In this document: piece by piece, positions 48,207-57,922 of the stretch
Layout: each line of letters opens with the position of its first letter
Position numbering within the stretch: the first letter of the stretch is position 1
Assembly: GCA_900472175.1 (NCBI GenBank)
Contig: UCHD01000033.1
Coordinates: forward strand, 1-64,000
Source: Hyphomicrobiales bacterium
Lineage (GTDB): Bacteria; Pseudomonadota; Alphaproteobacteria; Rhizobiales; Rhizobiaceae
Direction: 5' to 3'
Length of the DNA stretch: 64,000 bases
Made by a program: the position numbers and the translations under genes
Notes under the pieces: generated by a model
What the model was told of the DNA's origin: nothing
Database searches by the model: none
What the model saw: the letters and a program-made list of their open reading frames with translations, nothing else

Positions 48207-49391
48207 TCAGGCCCGGCCGAGTGTCACCGGCGCTTGAACGGCCGCCGTCTTGTTGCGCCGCAGGTAGATCAGTCCGGCAGCAAGCAGGATGCCGGCGGCG
48301 ATGATGGCGATCGCCAGCACCGGGCGGTAAGCGATCCAGGCGATGGCGATGACCAGAGGCCCGAGGATCAACGTCAGGATGATGGCGATGACCGAGGTAC
48401 CGAAGCCGACGATCGAGCCGACGAACGGAATGACGTCGGCAATGATGCCGAGAATCGACAGCATCAGGGCAAAGCCGATGAACATGCCGAGCAGTCCGCC
48501 GCCGCGAATGAGCCAGGTGATCAGCGTGTTCTCGCTTTGGGCGGCCTCGAACATTTGCGGCGCATCGACCTTCCCGGCGGCACTCAGAAACAGTTCGCGG
48601 CCGTTGGAAGCCTTGTAGCCGGTGACGTTTGTGCCCTTCTGGGCGCCGACGAAGCTGGCTTCAGAGATGTCCTTGCGGCTGAAACTGATGCGCAGGTCGC
48701 CGATGGCCGGGCTCTGGCGGTTCTGCGAGACGTAGATCGTCGTGCCATTGGCATTGACGGGCTTGTCCGAGCCGATCGCCGCCGTCACCTGGCCGATGAC
48801 ATCGGGCGAAAGTTTGACCGGCGTTTCCGTACCGAGATCGGCGACCGCCTTGCCATCCACCGTGAAGGCGCCGAGCGTTGCCGTTGCCACCGTGAAGCGG
48901 TCACCCTCGATCGGCATGTCGGGGTTCTGATGCTGGTCGCTCTGCTTGAAATCGGAGGAATCGACCGGGCCTGGGCGCCATTCCTTCTTGTAGCTGTAGG
49001 TGGTGACGGTTTCTTCGCCGCCGCCGAGCGTCTTCTTCGTCTCGCTGCTGCTGTCTTCGATCCACTGATACATCTCGACCTGCCGGTTGAGGCCGGCCGC
49101 ACCTTCTGCCGAGACACCCAGCATCGGGTCCTCGGGCGTGCCGTCCGGCTTGACCGGACCGGACACATGGATGAGCTTACCGTCATTGGCCGGATCGACG
49201 GTGCCGCTATCGACCGAAACGACGATGCCGGCGCCTTCCACCAGCGCGCGATAGGTCTGGACGGAGCGGCCTTCGTTCCACGACAAAAGCCAGATCATCC
49301 CGATCACCAGGATAGGGCCGATCAAAAGCCCGGCAAGCCCGCTTTTCAACCTGGAAAACCAGGAAGTTGTTGTTGTCTCCGTAAAGCTCAT
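48207..49391 (-). CDS. TMEM43 (LUMA)-family membrane protein
   Basis: 394 residues. Pattern: one hydrophobic helix near the N-terminus (about 22-38, GPILVIGMIWLLSWNEGRSV), a large lumenal/periplasmic domain of about 240 residues (QVEMYQWIEDSSSETKKTLG, YKKEWRPGPVDSSDFK), and a cluster of three to four helices at about 285-370, typical of the eukaryotic/bacterial TMEM43 family. NEGRSVQTYRAL and YSYKKEW are conserved motifs of the family. Function in bacteria is unknown. Start ATG at 49391. Confidence 0.85.
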   Translation of the reverse strand: MSFTETTTTSWFSRLKSGLAGLLIGPILVIGMIWLLSWNEGRSVQTYRALVEGAGIVVSVDSGTVDPANDGKLIHVSGPVKPDGTPEDPMLGVSAEGAAGLNRQVEMYQWIEDSSSETKKTLGGGEETVTTYSYKKEWRPGPVDSSDFKQSDQHQNPDMPIEGDRFTVATATLGAFTVDGKAVADLGTETPVKLSPDVIGQVTAAIGSDKPVNANGTTIYVSQNRQSPAIGDLRISFSRKDISEASFVGAQKGTNVTGYKASNGRELFLSAAGKVDAPQMFEAAQSENTLITWLIRGGGLLGMFIGFALMLSILGIIADVIPFVGSIVGFGTSVIAIILTLILGPLVIAIAWIAYRPVLAIAIIAAGILLAAGLIYLRRNKTAAVQAPVTLGRA

Positions 49392-49644
49392 GCCCCTCGT
49401 CCCTCTGCTGGTGCCCATCCGACTAACGGTTGGTTCGGCACACTTATTCGCTGAAACAGGTGCTATCAGTAAATCAGTAAAATTAGATAGAACGATCCCC
49501 CGTCGCGGTGAACACTCTTTGGGCGCTTCGCAAAGATTTCGGGGCATTCCTTTCCCGCAAGCAGAGCCGTTTTCCATTTCATCCCTTGCCCACGATCCGG
49601 CGGCTTGTATCTTGCGGCCGTGACTTTTGTTCGGGAGGGGCGGC

Positions 49645-50802
49645 ATGACATCGGTCAACGAAGTGTTTGGAACGGGAACGTTCGTCGGGCGCGTCTGGCG
49701 GCCGGATGTCGCGGGTCCGGCGCTGGTGGTCCTGCGCGGTGGCGATCTCATCGACATCACGTCGAAAGACGTGCCGACGATGCGCGACCTTCTGGAACTG
49801 GAGGATCCCATCGGGTTCCTCTCGGACTGTCAGGGCGAACGGCTGTCCGCCCTTGAAGCGATCACGGCCGCCTCGGTGGAGGCCGCCGGCGATCTCTCGA
49901 GCGTCCATCTGCTTGCGCCGTGCGACCTGCAGGCCGTCAAGGCGTGCGGTGTCACCTTCGCCCGGTCGATGATCGAGCGGGTCATCGAGGAAAAGGCTGC
50001 AGGAAATCCGGCTCTGGCCGAAACCATGCGGGAGCGCGTCACAGCGATCATAGGCGACAGCCTGCGCGACCTGAAGGCGGGATCGCCGGAGGCGGCCAAG
50101 GTGAAGGCGGCGCTGATCGAGGTTGGCGTCTGGTCGCAATATCTGGAAGTCGGCATCGGTCCGGATGCGGAAGTATTTTCCAAGGCGCAGGTCCTGGCCT
50201 CGGTCGGTTGGGGTGCGTCGGTCGGGCTGCATCCGATCTCGAAGTGGAACAACCCCGAACCGGAGATCGTGCTGGCCGTCGATAGCCAGGGCCGGGTCAA
50301 GGGCGCGACGCTCGGCAACGACGTCAACCTGCGCGATGTCGAGGGCCGTTCAGCCCTGTTGCTCGGCAAGGCCAAGGACAACAATGCCTCCTCAGCCATC
50401 GGTCCGTTCATCCGCCTGTTCGATAACACCTATTCGATCGACGATGTGCGCAAGGCCGACCTGTCGTTGACCATCAGCGGTCCCGACGGGTTTGTCCTGA
50501 AGGGCGCAAGCACGATGCGGGAAATCAGCCGCGATCCACTCGATCTGGTTTCCCAGACCATCGGCCGCCATCACCAATATCCGGATGGCTTCATGCTGTT
50601 CATGGGCACGTTGTTTGCACCGGTCGAAGACCGCGATGCGCCGGGGCAGGGTTTTACCCATAAGATCGGCGACGTCGTGACGATCTCGAATGCCGAACTG
50701 GGATCGCTGACCAATACGGTGCGGCTCTCGACCGAATGCCCGCCCTGGACGTTCGGGCCTTCCGCCCTGATGCGCAATCTGGCAGCGCGCGGATTGATCT
50801 GA
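49645..50802 (+). CDS. Fumarylacetoacetate hydrolase (FAH) family protein
   Basis: 385 residues. The FAH fold carries the metal-binding pattern EPEIVLAVDSQGRVKGATLGND and the following NLRDVEGRSALLLGKAKD, with NWNNPEPE nearby. The N-terminal half is longer than in simple FAH hydrolases and resembles 2-keto-3-deoxy-sugar-acid (pentonate) dehydratases. It likely acts in sugar-acid or aromatic degradation. GGGAGGGGCGGC precedes the ATG at 49645. Single gene; 23 bases separate it from the convergent phosphatase gene. Confidence 0.85.
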   Translation: MTSVNEVFGTGTFVGRVWRPDVAGPALVVLRGGDLIDITSKDVPTMRDLLELEDPIGFLSDCQGERLSALEAITAASVEAAGDLSSVHLLAPCDLQAVKACGVTFARSMIERVIEEKAAGNPALAETMRERVTAIIGDSLRDLKAGSPEAAKVKAALIEVGVWSQYLEVGIGPDAEVFSKAQVLASVGWGASVGLHPISKWNNPEPEIVLAVDSQGRVKGATLGNDVNLRDVEGRSALLLGKAKDNNASSAIGPFIRLFDNTYSIDDVRKADLSLTISGPDGFVLKGASTMREISRDPLDLVSQTIGRHHQYPDGFMLFMGTLFAPVEDRDAPGQGFTHKIGDVVTISNAELGSLTNTVRLSTECPPWTFGPSALMRNLAARGLI

Positions 50803-50825
50803 CGTGCCTACCCCAATGGCCCAGT

Positions 50826-51602
50826 TTATCGTGTCTGGATGATTTCCGGCGGGTCATGACGGGAAAGGCGAACGGCCGACAGCACCCCGCTCATGTAGAT
50901 GCCCGTGTCGACATTGATCCGCCCGGCACCGATCTCGACGTCCGCCACCGGCGTGTGGCCGTGTACGGTGACGAAGGTGTTATCGATCGTGCTGTTGCCG
51001 GATGCCGAAGGGCGCAACCATAGCAGATCCGAATCTGTCTGGTCGGCGGGTGCCACGCCCTTTCTCAGGCCCGCATGCACGAAGCAATAACCGGGGACCT
51101 GCAGCATCGATGGCAGCGATTCGAGAAAAGCGACATGGGCGACGGGAATGAGAGACCGCAGCAGCTTGTTCTGTTCCTCGCGTCCGGCCGGAAGCGTGTT
51201 CAATCCGTAGGAGCGTAGCGTTTCGAGACCGCCCAGTCTCAGCCAGTGGTGTTCGGCCGACGGATTGCCCAGAAAATCGAGCATGACCGCCTCGTGATTG
51301 CCGGCAAGGCAGACACGGCGGATGCCAACGAGGGGCCGGGTGGTCAGCCGGGTGAGCACGGCGGATGATTTCGGTCCGCGGTCGACGTAATCGCCCAGCA
51401 TCACCAGCCATTTCGTGCCGTCACGCGTGGCGCTATCGGCAACGATCAGGTCTTCCAGCCTGCCCAGCGTATCGTCATGGCCGTGCACGTCGCCGACCGC
51501 ATAGATATGGTCCGGAGCCTTATCGAAGAAGAGCTTCCGCCTTTGTTTGGGCGATGGTGCCGGAGCGCCGCCGCGCAGGAAATCAACGATGCCGCGGATC
51601 AT
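50826..51602 (-). CDS. PPP-type metallophosphatase (serine/threonine phosphatase-like)
   Basis: 258 residues. The three metal motifs of the calcineurin/PPP family are [13 protein letters not shown] near 38, [11 protein letters not shown] near 70 and [10 protein letters not shown] near 100, followed by histidines in FVHAGL and TVHGHTP. Related to ApaH and PrpA/PrpB, so it may dephosphorylate phosphoproteins or diadenosine polyphosphates. Start ATG lies inside the last 20 bases of the epimerase gene upstream, so the two are co-translated. Confidence 0.92.
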   Translation of the reverse strand: MIRGIVDFLRGGAPAPSPKQRRKLFFDKAPDHIYAVGDVHGHDDTLGRLEDLIVADSATRDGTKWLVMLGDYVDRGPKSSAVLTRLTTRPLVGIRRVCLAGNHEAVMLDFLGNPSAEHHWLRLGGLETLRSYGLNTLPAGREEQNKLLRSLIPVAHVAFLESLPSMLQVPGYCFVHAGLRKGVAPADQTDSDLLWLRPSASGNSTIDNTFVTVHGHTPVADVEIGAGRINVDTGIYMSGVLSAVRLSRHDPPEIIQTR

Positions 51603-52614
51603 CTGGCGCCCCCGGCGTCACCATTTCGGCGCGATACCAGTCGACGAAACGGCGCACGCCTTCCTCCACCGAAATGGACGGCGTAAAGCCGGTAAGGCTG
51701 TTCAAGAGATCCGGTGCCGCAAAGGTGCGGGGAACATCGCCCTGCTGCATCGGCAGCATCGAGCGGATGGCCGGGCGGCCGACGGCGGCTTCAACCGTCT
51801 CGACGAACCGCATCAGCTCGACCGGCTGCCCGCCGCCGACATTGACGACCCGGAAGGGCGCGTGGCGCGACAGCGTATCGATTTCTTCGACGCGGTTCTC
51901 CTCTGACGGAACAACGCCCATCAGCCGGACGATGCCTTCGACGAGATCGTCGATATAGGTGAAGTCGCGGCTCATCCGGCCTTCACCATAGATTTCGATC
52001 GGCCGGCCATTGAGGATGCTGTCGACGAACTTGAACAGTGCCATGTCCGGGCGGCCCCAGGGACCGTAAACCGTGAAGAAGCGGAACGCCGTCGTCGGCA
52101 CCTTGTAGAGATGCGCATAGCTGTGCGCCATCAGCTCGCCGGACTTCTTGGTGGCGGCATAGAGCGTCATTGGTTCGTCGGCCCGGTCGGTCTCGGCAAA
52201 TGGGATCTTCTCGTTGGAGCCGTAGATCGAGGACGTGGAGGCGAGCAGCAGATGTTTCGGTTGCACGGCCTTCGCCAGCTCCAGGATATTCCAGGAGCCG
52301 ATGAGGTTGGAATCGACATAGGCTTTCGGATTTTCGAGGCTGTAGCGCACGCCCGCCTGGGCGGCCAGATGAACGATGACGTCGGGTTCTCCGATCCCGG
52401 CCGCCTGGTCCAGCGCTGCCTTGTCTTCCAGCATGCCGATCACGGGCCGGAACCCGTTGGACCGGGAAAGGATGGCGTGGCGCCGTTCCTTCAGGCGGAC
52501 ATCATAATAGGGCGTCATACCATCGAAGCCGGTAACGAAGTGTCCGTCGTCCAGCAGCCGCTTGGCCAGGTGAAACCCGATGAACCCTGCCGTTCCCGTG
52601 ATCAGATAGCGCAT
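51583..52614 (-). CDS. lspL: UDP-glucuronate 4-epimerase (NAD-dependent SDR-type)
   Basis: 343 residues. NAD-binding [16 protein letters not shown] at the start, SDR catalytic [17 protein letters not shown] near 150 and [11 protein letters not shown] before it; [19 protein letters not shown] and [10 protein letters not shown] are typical of UDP-GlcA/GalA epimerases of the CapI type. Converts UDP-glucuronate to UDP-galacturonate for lipopolysaccharide or capsule in rhizobia. In these bacteria it follows rkpK, the UDP-glucose dehydrogenase; only a 30-codon remnant of that gene is left upstream here. Confidence 0.93.
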   Translation of the reverse strand: MRYLITGTAGFIGFHLAKRLLDDGHFVTGFDGMTPYYDVRLKERRHAILSRSNGFRPVIGMLEDKAALDQAAGIGEPDVIVHLAAQAGVRYSLENPKAYVDSNLIGSWNILELAKAVQPKHLLLASTSSIYGSNEKIPFAETDRADEPMTLYAATKKSGELMAHSYAHLYKVPTTAFRFFTVYGPWGRPDMALFKFVDSILNGRPIEIYGEGRMSRDFTYIDDLVEGIVRLMGVVPSEENRVEEIDTLSRHAPFRVVNVGGGQPVELMRFVETVEAAVGRPAIRSMLPMQQGDVPRTFAAPDLLNSLTGFTPSISVEEGVRRFVDWYRAEMVTPGAPDDPRHR

Positions 52615-52663
52615 TCCGGCTCCTTGCCTGTCTTGTCCGCCGTGGATCTGGACCTATTGCTGG

Positions 52664-52756
52664 TTATTCCGGCCGGCCGATGTCATGGCCGAAATCGGCA
52701 AAACAAACGCCGGAGACAAGTCCGACATAACCCGCACCGATCATCGTGATTTTCAT
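52664..52756 (-). pseudogene. N-terminal remnant of UDP-glucose 6-dehydrogenase
   Basis: A 30-codon open frame reading MKITMIGAGYVGLVSGVCFA then DFGHD. This is the highly conserved NAD-binding start of UDP-glucose 6-dehydrogenase (GAGYVGLVSGVCFA with GxGxxG), but the frame ends after 30 residues at a stop, and the rest of the about 440-residue enzyme is absent before the epimerase gene 50 bases downstream. Likely a deletion of rkpK that left the first codons and the promoter in front of lspL. Confidence 0.85.
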
Positions 52757-53062
52757 GACACACTCCAGAACGACATCGCGCATCGCGGCTTCATGCCGGT
52801 TCCCGATGCCTACGTGGCGGCATCCATAATCAAACACACGCGCGTTGCCAATGCCGGATATAACATGCCATCCCGCAGCCGGGCTTGCCAGTCCGTCGTC
52901 CACGGGTAGATTGCCGTCATCGCAAGCGTGTATGGGCGACGAGGAGGGCAGACATGGCCGGGACATTTCGCTGGCACAACGAACCGTCCGTCTGGCAGGG
53001 AGACGCGAGCACACTCTCGCTGAAAACCGATGTGAACACCGGCTCCGAGTGATCACCGGGTT
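52757..53062. other. Intergenic region between the dehydrogenase remnant and OsmC gene
   Basis: About 300 bases that should contain the promoter of the old rkpK-lspL operon. Contains several dyads by eye (for example GGCATCCATAA region) but none confident, and no gene. Confidence 0.4.
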
Positions 53063-53491
53063 TTAGTCCCGAACTGTCATCGAAAAATCCGCACCGCCGC
53101 GCAGCGTATTGCTGACCGTGCAGATTTCCTCTTCGGCGGACCGCGCAATCGCATGCCGCGCTTCTGCGTGAATTTCGCCCCGGATCGTCAAGACGACATC
53201 GAACCTCACAACGCGCGACAGGCCCTCGGTGGATTTTTCACCACTGACGTCGGCGCGGATTTCGGTCAAGCGGTCGAGTAGGCCCATCTGGCTTGCAGCG
53301 ATCCGGGCGCTCATCGTCAGGCAGGCCGAAAGTGAGGCATAAAGCAGGTCAATCGGGTTGAAGCCTGCCTGCGATGGTCCGGTGACGATCTGGATTTCGC
53401 CGCCGGTGGCGGATGTGACCTGCGGAAACCCGTGCCGGCCGAGAACAGCGGTGGCGCCGGTCGGCCTCGTTTTCGTCTTCAATTCCGCCAT
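53063..53491 (-). CDS. OsmC family peroxiredoxin-like protein
   Basis: 142 residues. The two reactive cysteines of the OsmC/Ohr fold are in LSACLTMSARIAA near residue 57 and EEEICTVSNTLRG near 125; GPSQAGFNPIDLLYASLSAC is the family core. Detoxifies organic hydroperoxides using cysteine chemistry. Located between the dehydrogenase remnant and the methionine importer, on the minus strand; no obvious operon partner. Confidence 0.92.
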   Translation of the reverse strand: MAELKTKTRPTGATAVLGRHGFPQVTSATGGEIQIVTGPSQAGFNPIDLLYASLSACLTMSARIAASQMGLLDRLTEIRADVSGEKSTEGLSRVVRFDVVLTIRGEIHAEARHAIARSAEEEICTVSNTLRGGADFSMTVRD

Positions 53492-53761
53492 CTTGTCCTC
53501 CTATCGTCGCGTCGGGCCCATTTGACATGGAAGTGTTCGCATTTGGAAGCAATCCCGGCCTCCACGATGGATCGAACCCGCCGGATTGATTAGTCTACGG
53601 TTTTTATAGAAATTTGTGTCCGCAAATTGCCGGGCATCTGCAAGAGTTTTCCCGCGCATCGGCCGATAAGAGGCGTTCGTGCTTCGCCCGGCGCGGACGA
53701 TTTTGCGATAACCATGCCACCCGGGGCGCATGATGCCTCATTTGACAGGACGGGACAGACA

Positions 53762-54595
53762 ATGACCAAAAAGACTCTTCTCAACACCCTTTCGCGCCGT
53801 GCGGCCCTGACCGCTCTTGCCGTTTCCGCCGCTGCAATCGCTGGCTTTGCCACGCCGTCCGCAAGCTTTGCCGAAGACAAGTCGATCAAGGTCGGTATCA
53901 TCAGCGGCGAGGACGAAGACGTCTGGCGCGTTGTCACCGCCGAAGCCGCCAAGAAGGGGCTGACGATCGAAACCGTCGTGTTCAACGATTATACCCAGCC
54001 GAACGAAGCGCTCGAGCGCGGCGAAGTCGATGCCAATGCCTTCCAGCATCAGCCTTACCTCGACAACCAGATCCAGCAGCACGGCTATCACATCGTCAAT
54101 GCCGGTTTTACCGCCGTCTGGCCGATTGGTCTCTACACCAAGAAGTTCAAGACCATTGCCGAACTGCCGGAAGGCGCCGTGATTGGCGTGCCGAACGATC
54201 CGTCGAACGAAGGCCGTGCGCTGCGCGTGTTGCAGAACGAGGGCATCATCAAGCTCAAGGATGGCACGGGCATCCTAGCGACGATCGCCGATATCGTTGA
54301 AAATCCGAAGAAGGTCGAAATCAAGGAGCTGGACGCTGGCGTCGTCGGCCGTGCGATTGAAGATCTCGATGCCGCCGTCGTCAACACCGATTGGGCGCTG
54401 AAGAGTGGCCTGTCGGCGGAGGACCGCATCGCCCAGGAACCGGTCAACGACAATCCTTACCGCAACTTCATTGCCGTCAAGGCGGGTACTGAGAACGAAG
54501 CCTGGGTGAAGACGCTGATCTCGTCCTACCAGAACGACACCGTCAAGGCCGAGTTCGACAAGGTCTACAAGGGCACTGGCATCAGCGCCTATTGA
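53762..54595 (+). CDS. metQ: Methionine ABC transporter, substrate-binding protein
   Basis: 277 residues with a signal peptide (about 1-37, LSRRAALTALAVSAAAIAGF, a twin-arginine-like SRRAAL). NLPA family: KVGIISGEDEDVWRVVTAEA, QPNEALERGEVDANAFQHQP, YTKKFKTIAELPEGAVIGVP and AVVNTDWAL match MetQ. It captures D/L-methionine in the periplasm; lacks a lipobox, unlike gammaproteobacterial MetQ. First gene of metQ-metN-metI, with a stable hairpin before metN. Confidence 0.92.
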   Translation: MTKKTLLNTLSRRAALTALAVSAAAIAGFATPSASFAEDKSIKVGIISGEDEDVWRVVTAEAAKKGLTIETVVFNDYTQPNEALERGEVDANAFQHQPYLDNQIQQHGYHIVNAGFTAVWPIGLYTKKFKTIAELPEGAVIGVPNDPSNEGRALRVLQNEGIIKLKDGTGILATIADIVENPKKVEIKELDAGVVGRAIEDLDAAVVNTDWALKSGLSAEDRIAQEPVNDNPYRNFIAVKAGTENEAWVKTLISSYQNDTVKAEFDKVYKGTGISAY

Positions 54596-54632
54596 TCGAT
54601 ACCGGCGCTCTGTCGAGCGTACTCAAAAACCG

Positions 54633-54664
54633 GGCGGCTCTGGCATTTATTTGCCAGGGCCGCC
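54633..54664 (+). other. Intercistronic hairpin between metQ and metN
   Basis: Arms GGCGGCTCTGGCA and TGCCAGGGCCGCC pair at 12 of 13 positions around a six-base loop, 37 bases after the metQ stop. Probably stabilises metQ mRNA or lowers read-through into metN. Confidence 0.6.
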
Positions 54665-54706
54665 TTGGGCGTTATAGAGACGCCTGAAAACCGAAAAGGA
54701 CAAGGC

Positions 54707-55786
54707 ATGAATTCTGTTGTTTCCGCGCCTGCAAGCGTGGCAACGCCGCAGGCCGAAGAGGTCGTCCGGCTGACGGACGTCAAGCGGCGCTTTGGTGCGA
54801 CGCCCGCTTTGGACGGCGTGTCGCTAACGGTACGCAAGGGCGAAATCCTCGGCATTATCGGCCGCAGCGGTGCCGGAAAATCGACGCTGATCCGGTGCCT
54901 GAACGGGCTGGAACAGGCCGATAGCGGTGAAATCCATATCGAGGGCCGCAACATTACCGGCCTGAGCGAAAAGGACCTGCAGCCGCTGCGCCGGCGCATC
55001 GGCATGATTTTCCAGCATTTCAATCTCCTGTCGGCAAAGACGGTCGAGGAAAATGTGGCGCTGCCATTGAAGATCGAAGGCCTCGGCAAGGCCGAGCGTC
55101 TGAAGCGCGCCGCCGAACTGCTTGACCTCGTCGGGCTGTCCGACAAGGCTAAGGCCTATCCGTCGTCGCTCTCCGGCGGTCAGAAGCAGCGCGTCGGCAT
55201 CGCCCGCGCTCTCGCCGCCCGTCCGGCACTTTTGCTGTCCGACGAAGCGACTTCGGCGCTTGATCCGGAAACGACCCGTTCGATCCTGGCGCTGTTGAAG
55301 GACATCAATCAGAAACTCGGCCTGACCATCCTGCTGATTACCCACGAGATGGAAGTGGTGCGCAGCGTCGCTGATCGCGTCGCCGTCATCGATGCCGGGC
55401 GCATCGTCGAGGAAGGTCAGGTCTGGTCGGTCTTTGCCAATCCGCAGGCCCCGATCACCCAGCGCCTGCTCAGCGGCATCCGCCCGCAGCTGCCCGAACA
55501 CATGGCCGCGCGTCTGTCACAAGTCGCCGGAGCCGAACAGATCCTCAGCATCGACATGGCAGGTCCTGCCGCGCAGGGAGCGTTGTTCGCCGATCTGTCG
55601 CAAGCGCTGCCGCAATCGTTCCGGCTCGTGCATGGCGGGATCGATCATATCCAGGACCAGCCGGTGGCTCGTTTCTTCATTGCCGTTCCCGCGCGCGACG
55701 CTTCGCTGCCGGAAAAGGTACAGACATTTCTAAAAGCCCGCGGCGCGCGGGTGGAGGTGCTTGGTTATGACGCCAATCATGCTTGA
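54707..55786 (+). CDS. metN: Methionine ABC transporter, ATP-binding protein
   Basis: 359 residues. Walker A GRSGAGKST, signature LSGGQKQRVGIARAL, Walker B LLLSDEATSALDPETT, and H-loop THEMEVVRS. The C-terminal NIL domain (about 290-355, ALPQSFRLVHGGIDHIQDQP) is the methionine-sensing domain of MetN, giving trans-inhibition. Start at 54707 behind AAAGGACAAGGC. The metI start lies inside its last 20 bases. Confidence 0.96.
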   Translation: MNSVVSAPASVATPQAEEVVRLTDVKRRFGATPALDGVSLTVRKGEILGIIGRSGAGKSTLIRCLNGLEQADSGEIHIEGRNITGLSEKDLQPLRRRIGMIFQHFNLLSAKTVEENVALPLKIEGLGKAERLKRAAELLDLVGLSDKAKAYPSSLSGGQKQRVGIARALAARPALLLSDEATSALDPETTRSILALLKDINQKLGLTILLITHEMEVVRSVADRVAVIDAGRIVEEGQVWSVFANPQAPITQRLLSGIRPQLPEHMAARLSQVAGAEQILSIDMAGPAAQGALFADLSQALPQSFRLVHGGIDHIQDQPVARFFIAVPARDASLPEKVQTFLKARGARVEVLGYDANHA

Positions 55787-56420
55787 ACTGCTTGTCCGTT
55801 CTCTCTGGGAAACCATCCTGATGACCGGTGCCTCCGGCATCATCTCGCTGGTTGCGGGCCTGCCGCTGGGACTAGCGCTCGTCGCCACAGCCCGTGGTGG
55901 CATTGCCGAAAATCCATGGCTGAACAGCGTGCTCGGTGCCATCGTCAACGGTTTTCGCTCCGTGCCCTTCATCATCCTGCTCGTTGCGCTGATCCCGGTG
56001 ACGCGGCTGATCGTCGGAACGGCGCTTGGCACCTGGGCGGCGATCGTGCCGCTGGCGATTGCCGCGACCCCCTATTATGCCCGCATCGCCGAGGTGTCAT
56101 TGCGGGAGGTCGATCGCGGCCTGATCGATGCGGTGCGCGCCATGGGCGGCAATCGCTGGACGATCATCCGCGAAGTGCTGGTGCCGGAGGCGATGCCGGG
56201 TATCGTTGCGGGCTTCACTGTCACGCTGGTCACACTGGTTGGCGCTTCCGCGATGGCCGGGGCTATCGGGGCTGGTGGTCTCGGCGATCTCGCCATCCGC
56301 TATGGCTACCAGCGTTTCGAGACGACGGTGATGATCGCCGTGGTGATCGTTCTGATCGTTCTCGTCTGCGGCATCCAGTGGCTCGGCGACCGCCTTGTCG
56401 CCAGGCTCGATCACAAATAG
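55767..56420 (+). CDS. metI: Methionine ABC transporter, permease
   Basis: 217 residues with five to six hydrophobic segments and the EAA loop AVRAMGGNRWTIIREVLVPE. MTPIMLELLVRSLWETILMT is the MetI N-terminus. Forms the (MetI)2 channel with MetN. ATG at 55767 (an upstream TTG is in frame) overlaps metN by 20 bases with GGAGG before it. Confidence 0.94.
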   Translation: MTPIMLELLVRSLWETILMTGASGIISLVAGLPLGLALVATARGGIAENPWLNSVLGAIVNGFRSVPFIILLVALIPVTRLIVGTALGTWAAIVPLAIAATPYYARIAEVSLREVDRGLIDAVRAMGGNRWTIIREVLVPEAMPGIVAGFTVTLVTLVGASAMAGAIGAGGLGDLAIRYGYQRFETTVMIAVVIVLIVLVCGIQWLGDRLVARLDHK

Positions 56421-56424
56421 CCGG

Positions 56425-57792
56425 CTAAGTTCTGTTGTGTCTGAAAGCGGCGGCGGGATGGGAGGCGGTCAACCTCCCATTTTCGCCGCCAAACAGTTTC
56501 TGCCGCAGCGGTCCCTCAGCATAATCCGCCTTGAACAGGCCGCGCTCCTGCAAAACCGGCACGACCAGATCGACGAAATCCCTGAGACTTTCCGGCGCTA
56601 CCGTCCGGGCGAGGTTGAAGCCGTCGATGCCGGCTTCCTTGATCCACATCTGTAAATGATCGGCAATCTGCTCCGGTGCGCCGACAACAGGCTTTATCCG
56701 GCTGCCCAGCACCATCTGTCCGGTGATCTGCCGGACTGTCACCGGTTCTGCCGCCTGTTTGGTGATTGCTGCAAGGGCCGACTGGTTGGCATTGGTGGTC
56801 AATTGTTCGATGGGTTCGTCCAGCCCGTATTTTGACAGATCGATACCGATGGAGCTGGAATAATGCGCCAGCGAGGCCTCGACGCTGGCATGGTGGCGAT
56901 AGTCTTCCAGCTTGTCCTGCGCTTCCTTTTCCGTCCGCCCGACAACGACGGTCAACAGATTGAGGATGCGCAGGGCATCACGGCCCCGGCCGAATTCTTC
57001 GGCTTTCCTGCGCAAGCCTTCGGCGATTGGTTTGGCCGCCTGCGGGGTGGCGCTGGCAATGAAGACGCATTCCGCATGTTTACCGGCAAAATCCTGGCCT
57101 CGCGCCGAGGCACCGGCCTGAAACAGCAATGGCGTGCGTTGCGGCGAGGGCTCGCTGAGATGGATACCCTCCATCCTGTGGTAGTTGCCTTCGTGTCTGA
57201 CCGCCCGCACCTTGGAGGGATCGGCAAACACCCGGCCCGTCTTGTCGCGCAGCACCGCGTCGTCGTCCCAGCTGCCTTCCCAGAGCTTGTAGAGGATTTC
57301 GAGATACTCTTCCGCCGCATCGTAGCGGGCATCATGCTCCGGCTGGCGGTCCATGCCCATGGCGCGGGCGGCGCTGTCGAGATAGCCGGTGACGATGTTC
57401 CAGCCGATCCGCCCCTTGGTCAAGTGGTCCAGCGTCGACATGCGCCGCGCCAGCAGAAACGGCGGCTCATAGGTCGTATTGACGGTGACACCGAAACCCA
57501 GATGTTTGGTGACATGCGCCATCGCTGAAATCGGGATGAGCGGATCGTTGACCGGGATCTGCGCGCCGCTTTCGATGACCGGGGCAGGGCTACCCTTGTA
57601 GACGTCATAGACCCCAACAATATCCGCCAGGAACAGCCCATCGAGCTTGCCGCGCTCGGCAGTGGTTGCCATGTCCGTCCAATAGTCGAGATCGGTGTAG
57701 CGCATCGACTGGTCGCGCGGATGGGTCCACAGGCCATGATTGATGTGTCCGGCACAGTTCATGTCGAAGGCGTAAATCTGCATTGTCTTCAT
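56425..57792 (-). CDS. LLM-class FMN-dependent monooxygenase (NtaA/SnaA/DszA type)
   Basis: 455 residues of bacterial luciferase-like fold. N-terminal MKTMQIYAFDMNCAGHINHG, WTDMATTAERGKLDGLFLAD, LTKGRIGWNIVTGYLDSAAR (the NxVTS/TG motif of the family), and FQAGASARGQDFAGKHAECV. Uses FMNH2 from a separate reductase to oxygenate substrates such as sulfonates, EDTA or amines. It is divergent from tauABC, 217 bases away, suggesting cleavage of the imported sulfonate. No adjacent flavin reductase. Confidence 0.9.
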   Translation of the reverse strand: MKTMQIYAFDMNCAGHINHGLWTHPRDQSMRYTDLDYWTDMATTAERGKLDGLFLADIVGVYDVYKGSPAPVIESGAQIPVNDPLIPISAMAHVTKHLGFGVTVNTTYEPPFLLARRMSTLDHLTKGRIGWNIVTGYLDSAARAMGMDRQPEHDARYDAAEEYLEILYKLWEGSWDDDAVLRDKTGRVFADPSKVRAVRHEGNYHRMEGIHLSEPSPQRTPLLFQAGASARGQDFAGKHAECVFIASATPQAAKPIAEGLRRKAEEFGRGRDALRILNLLTVVVGRTEKEAQDKLEDYRHHASVEASLAHYSSSIGIDLSKYGLDEPIEQLTTNANQSALAAITKQAAEPVTVRQITGQMVLGSRIKPVVGAPEQIADHLQMWIKEAGIDGFNLARTVAPESLRDFVDLVVPVLQERGLFKADYAEGPLRQKLFGGENGRLTASHPAAAFRHNRT

Positions 57793-57922
57793 GTTGCCGT
57801 CCCCTGCCTCTCGATAGCGCTTTTCACGGCTTCGCGCCATTCCGGCGAAAACACCTAGGTCGTCCGCTATTTTAGATTCGCATTACGAAAGTACCGCAAA
57901 TCCAGGAATTTTTTATCTCTAT

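Noticed and set aside
53492-53761. Possible SAM riboswitch in front of metQ.
   Set aside because: I looked for SAM-II-like conserved blocks in this stretch and did not see them; a covariance-model search would settle it.
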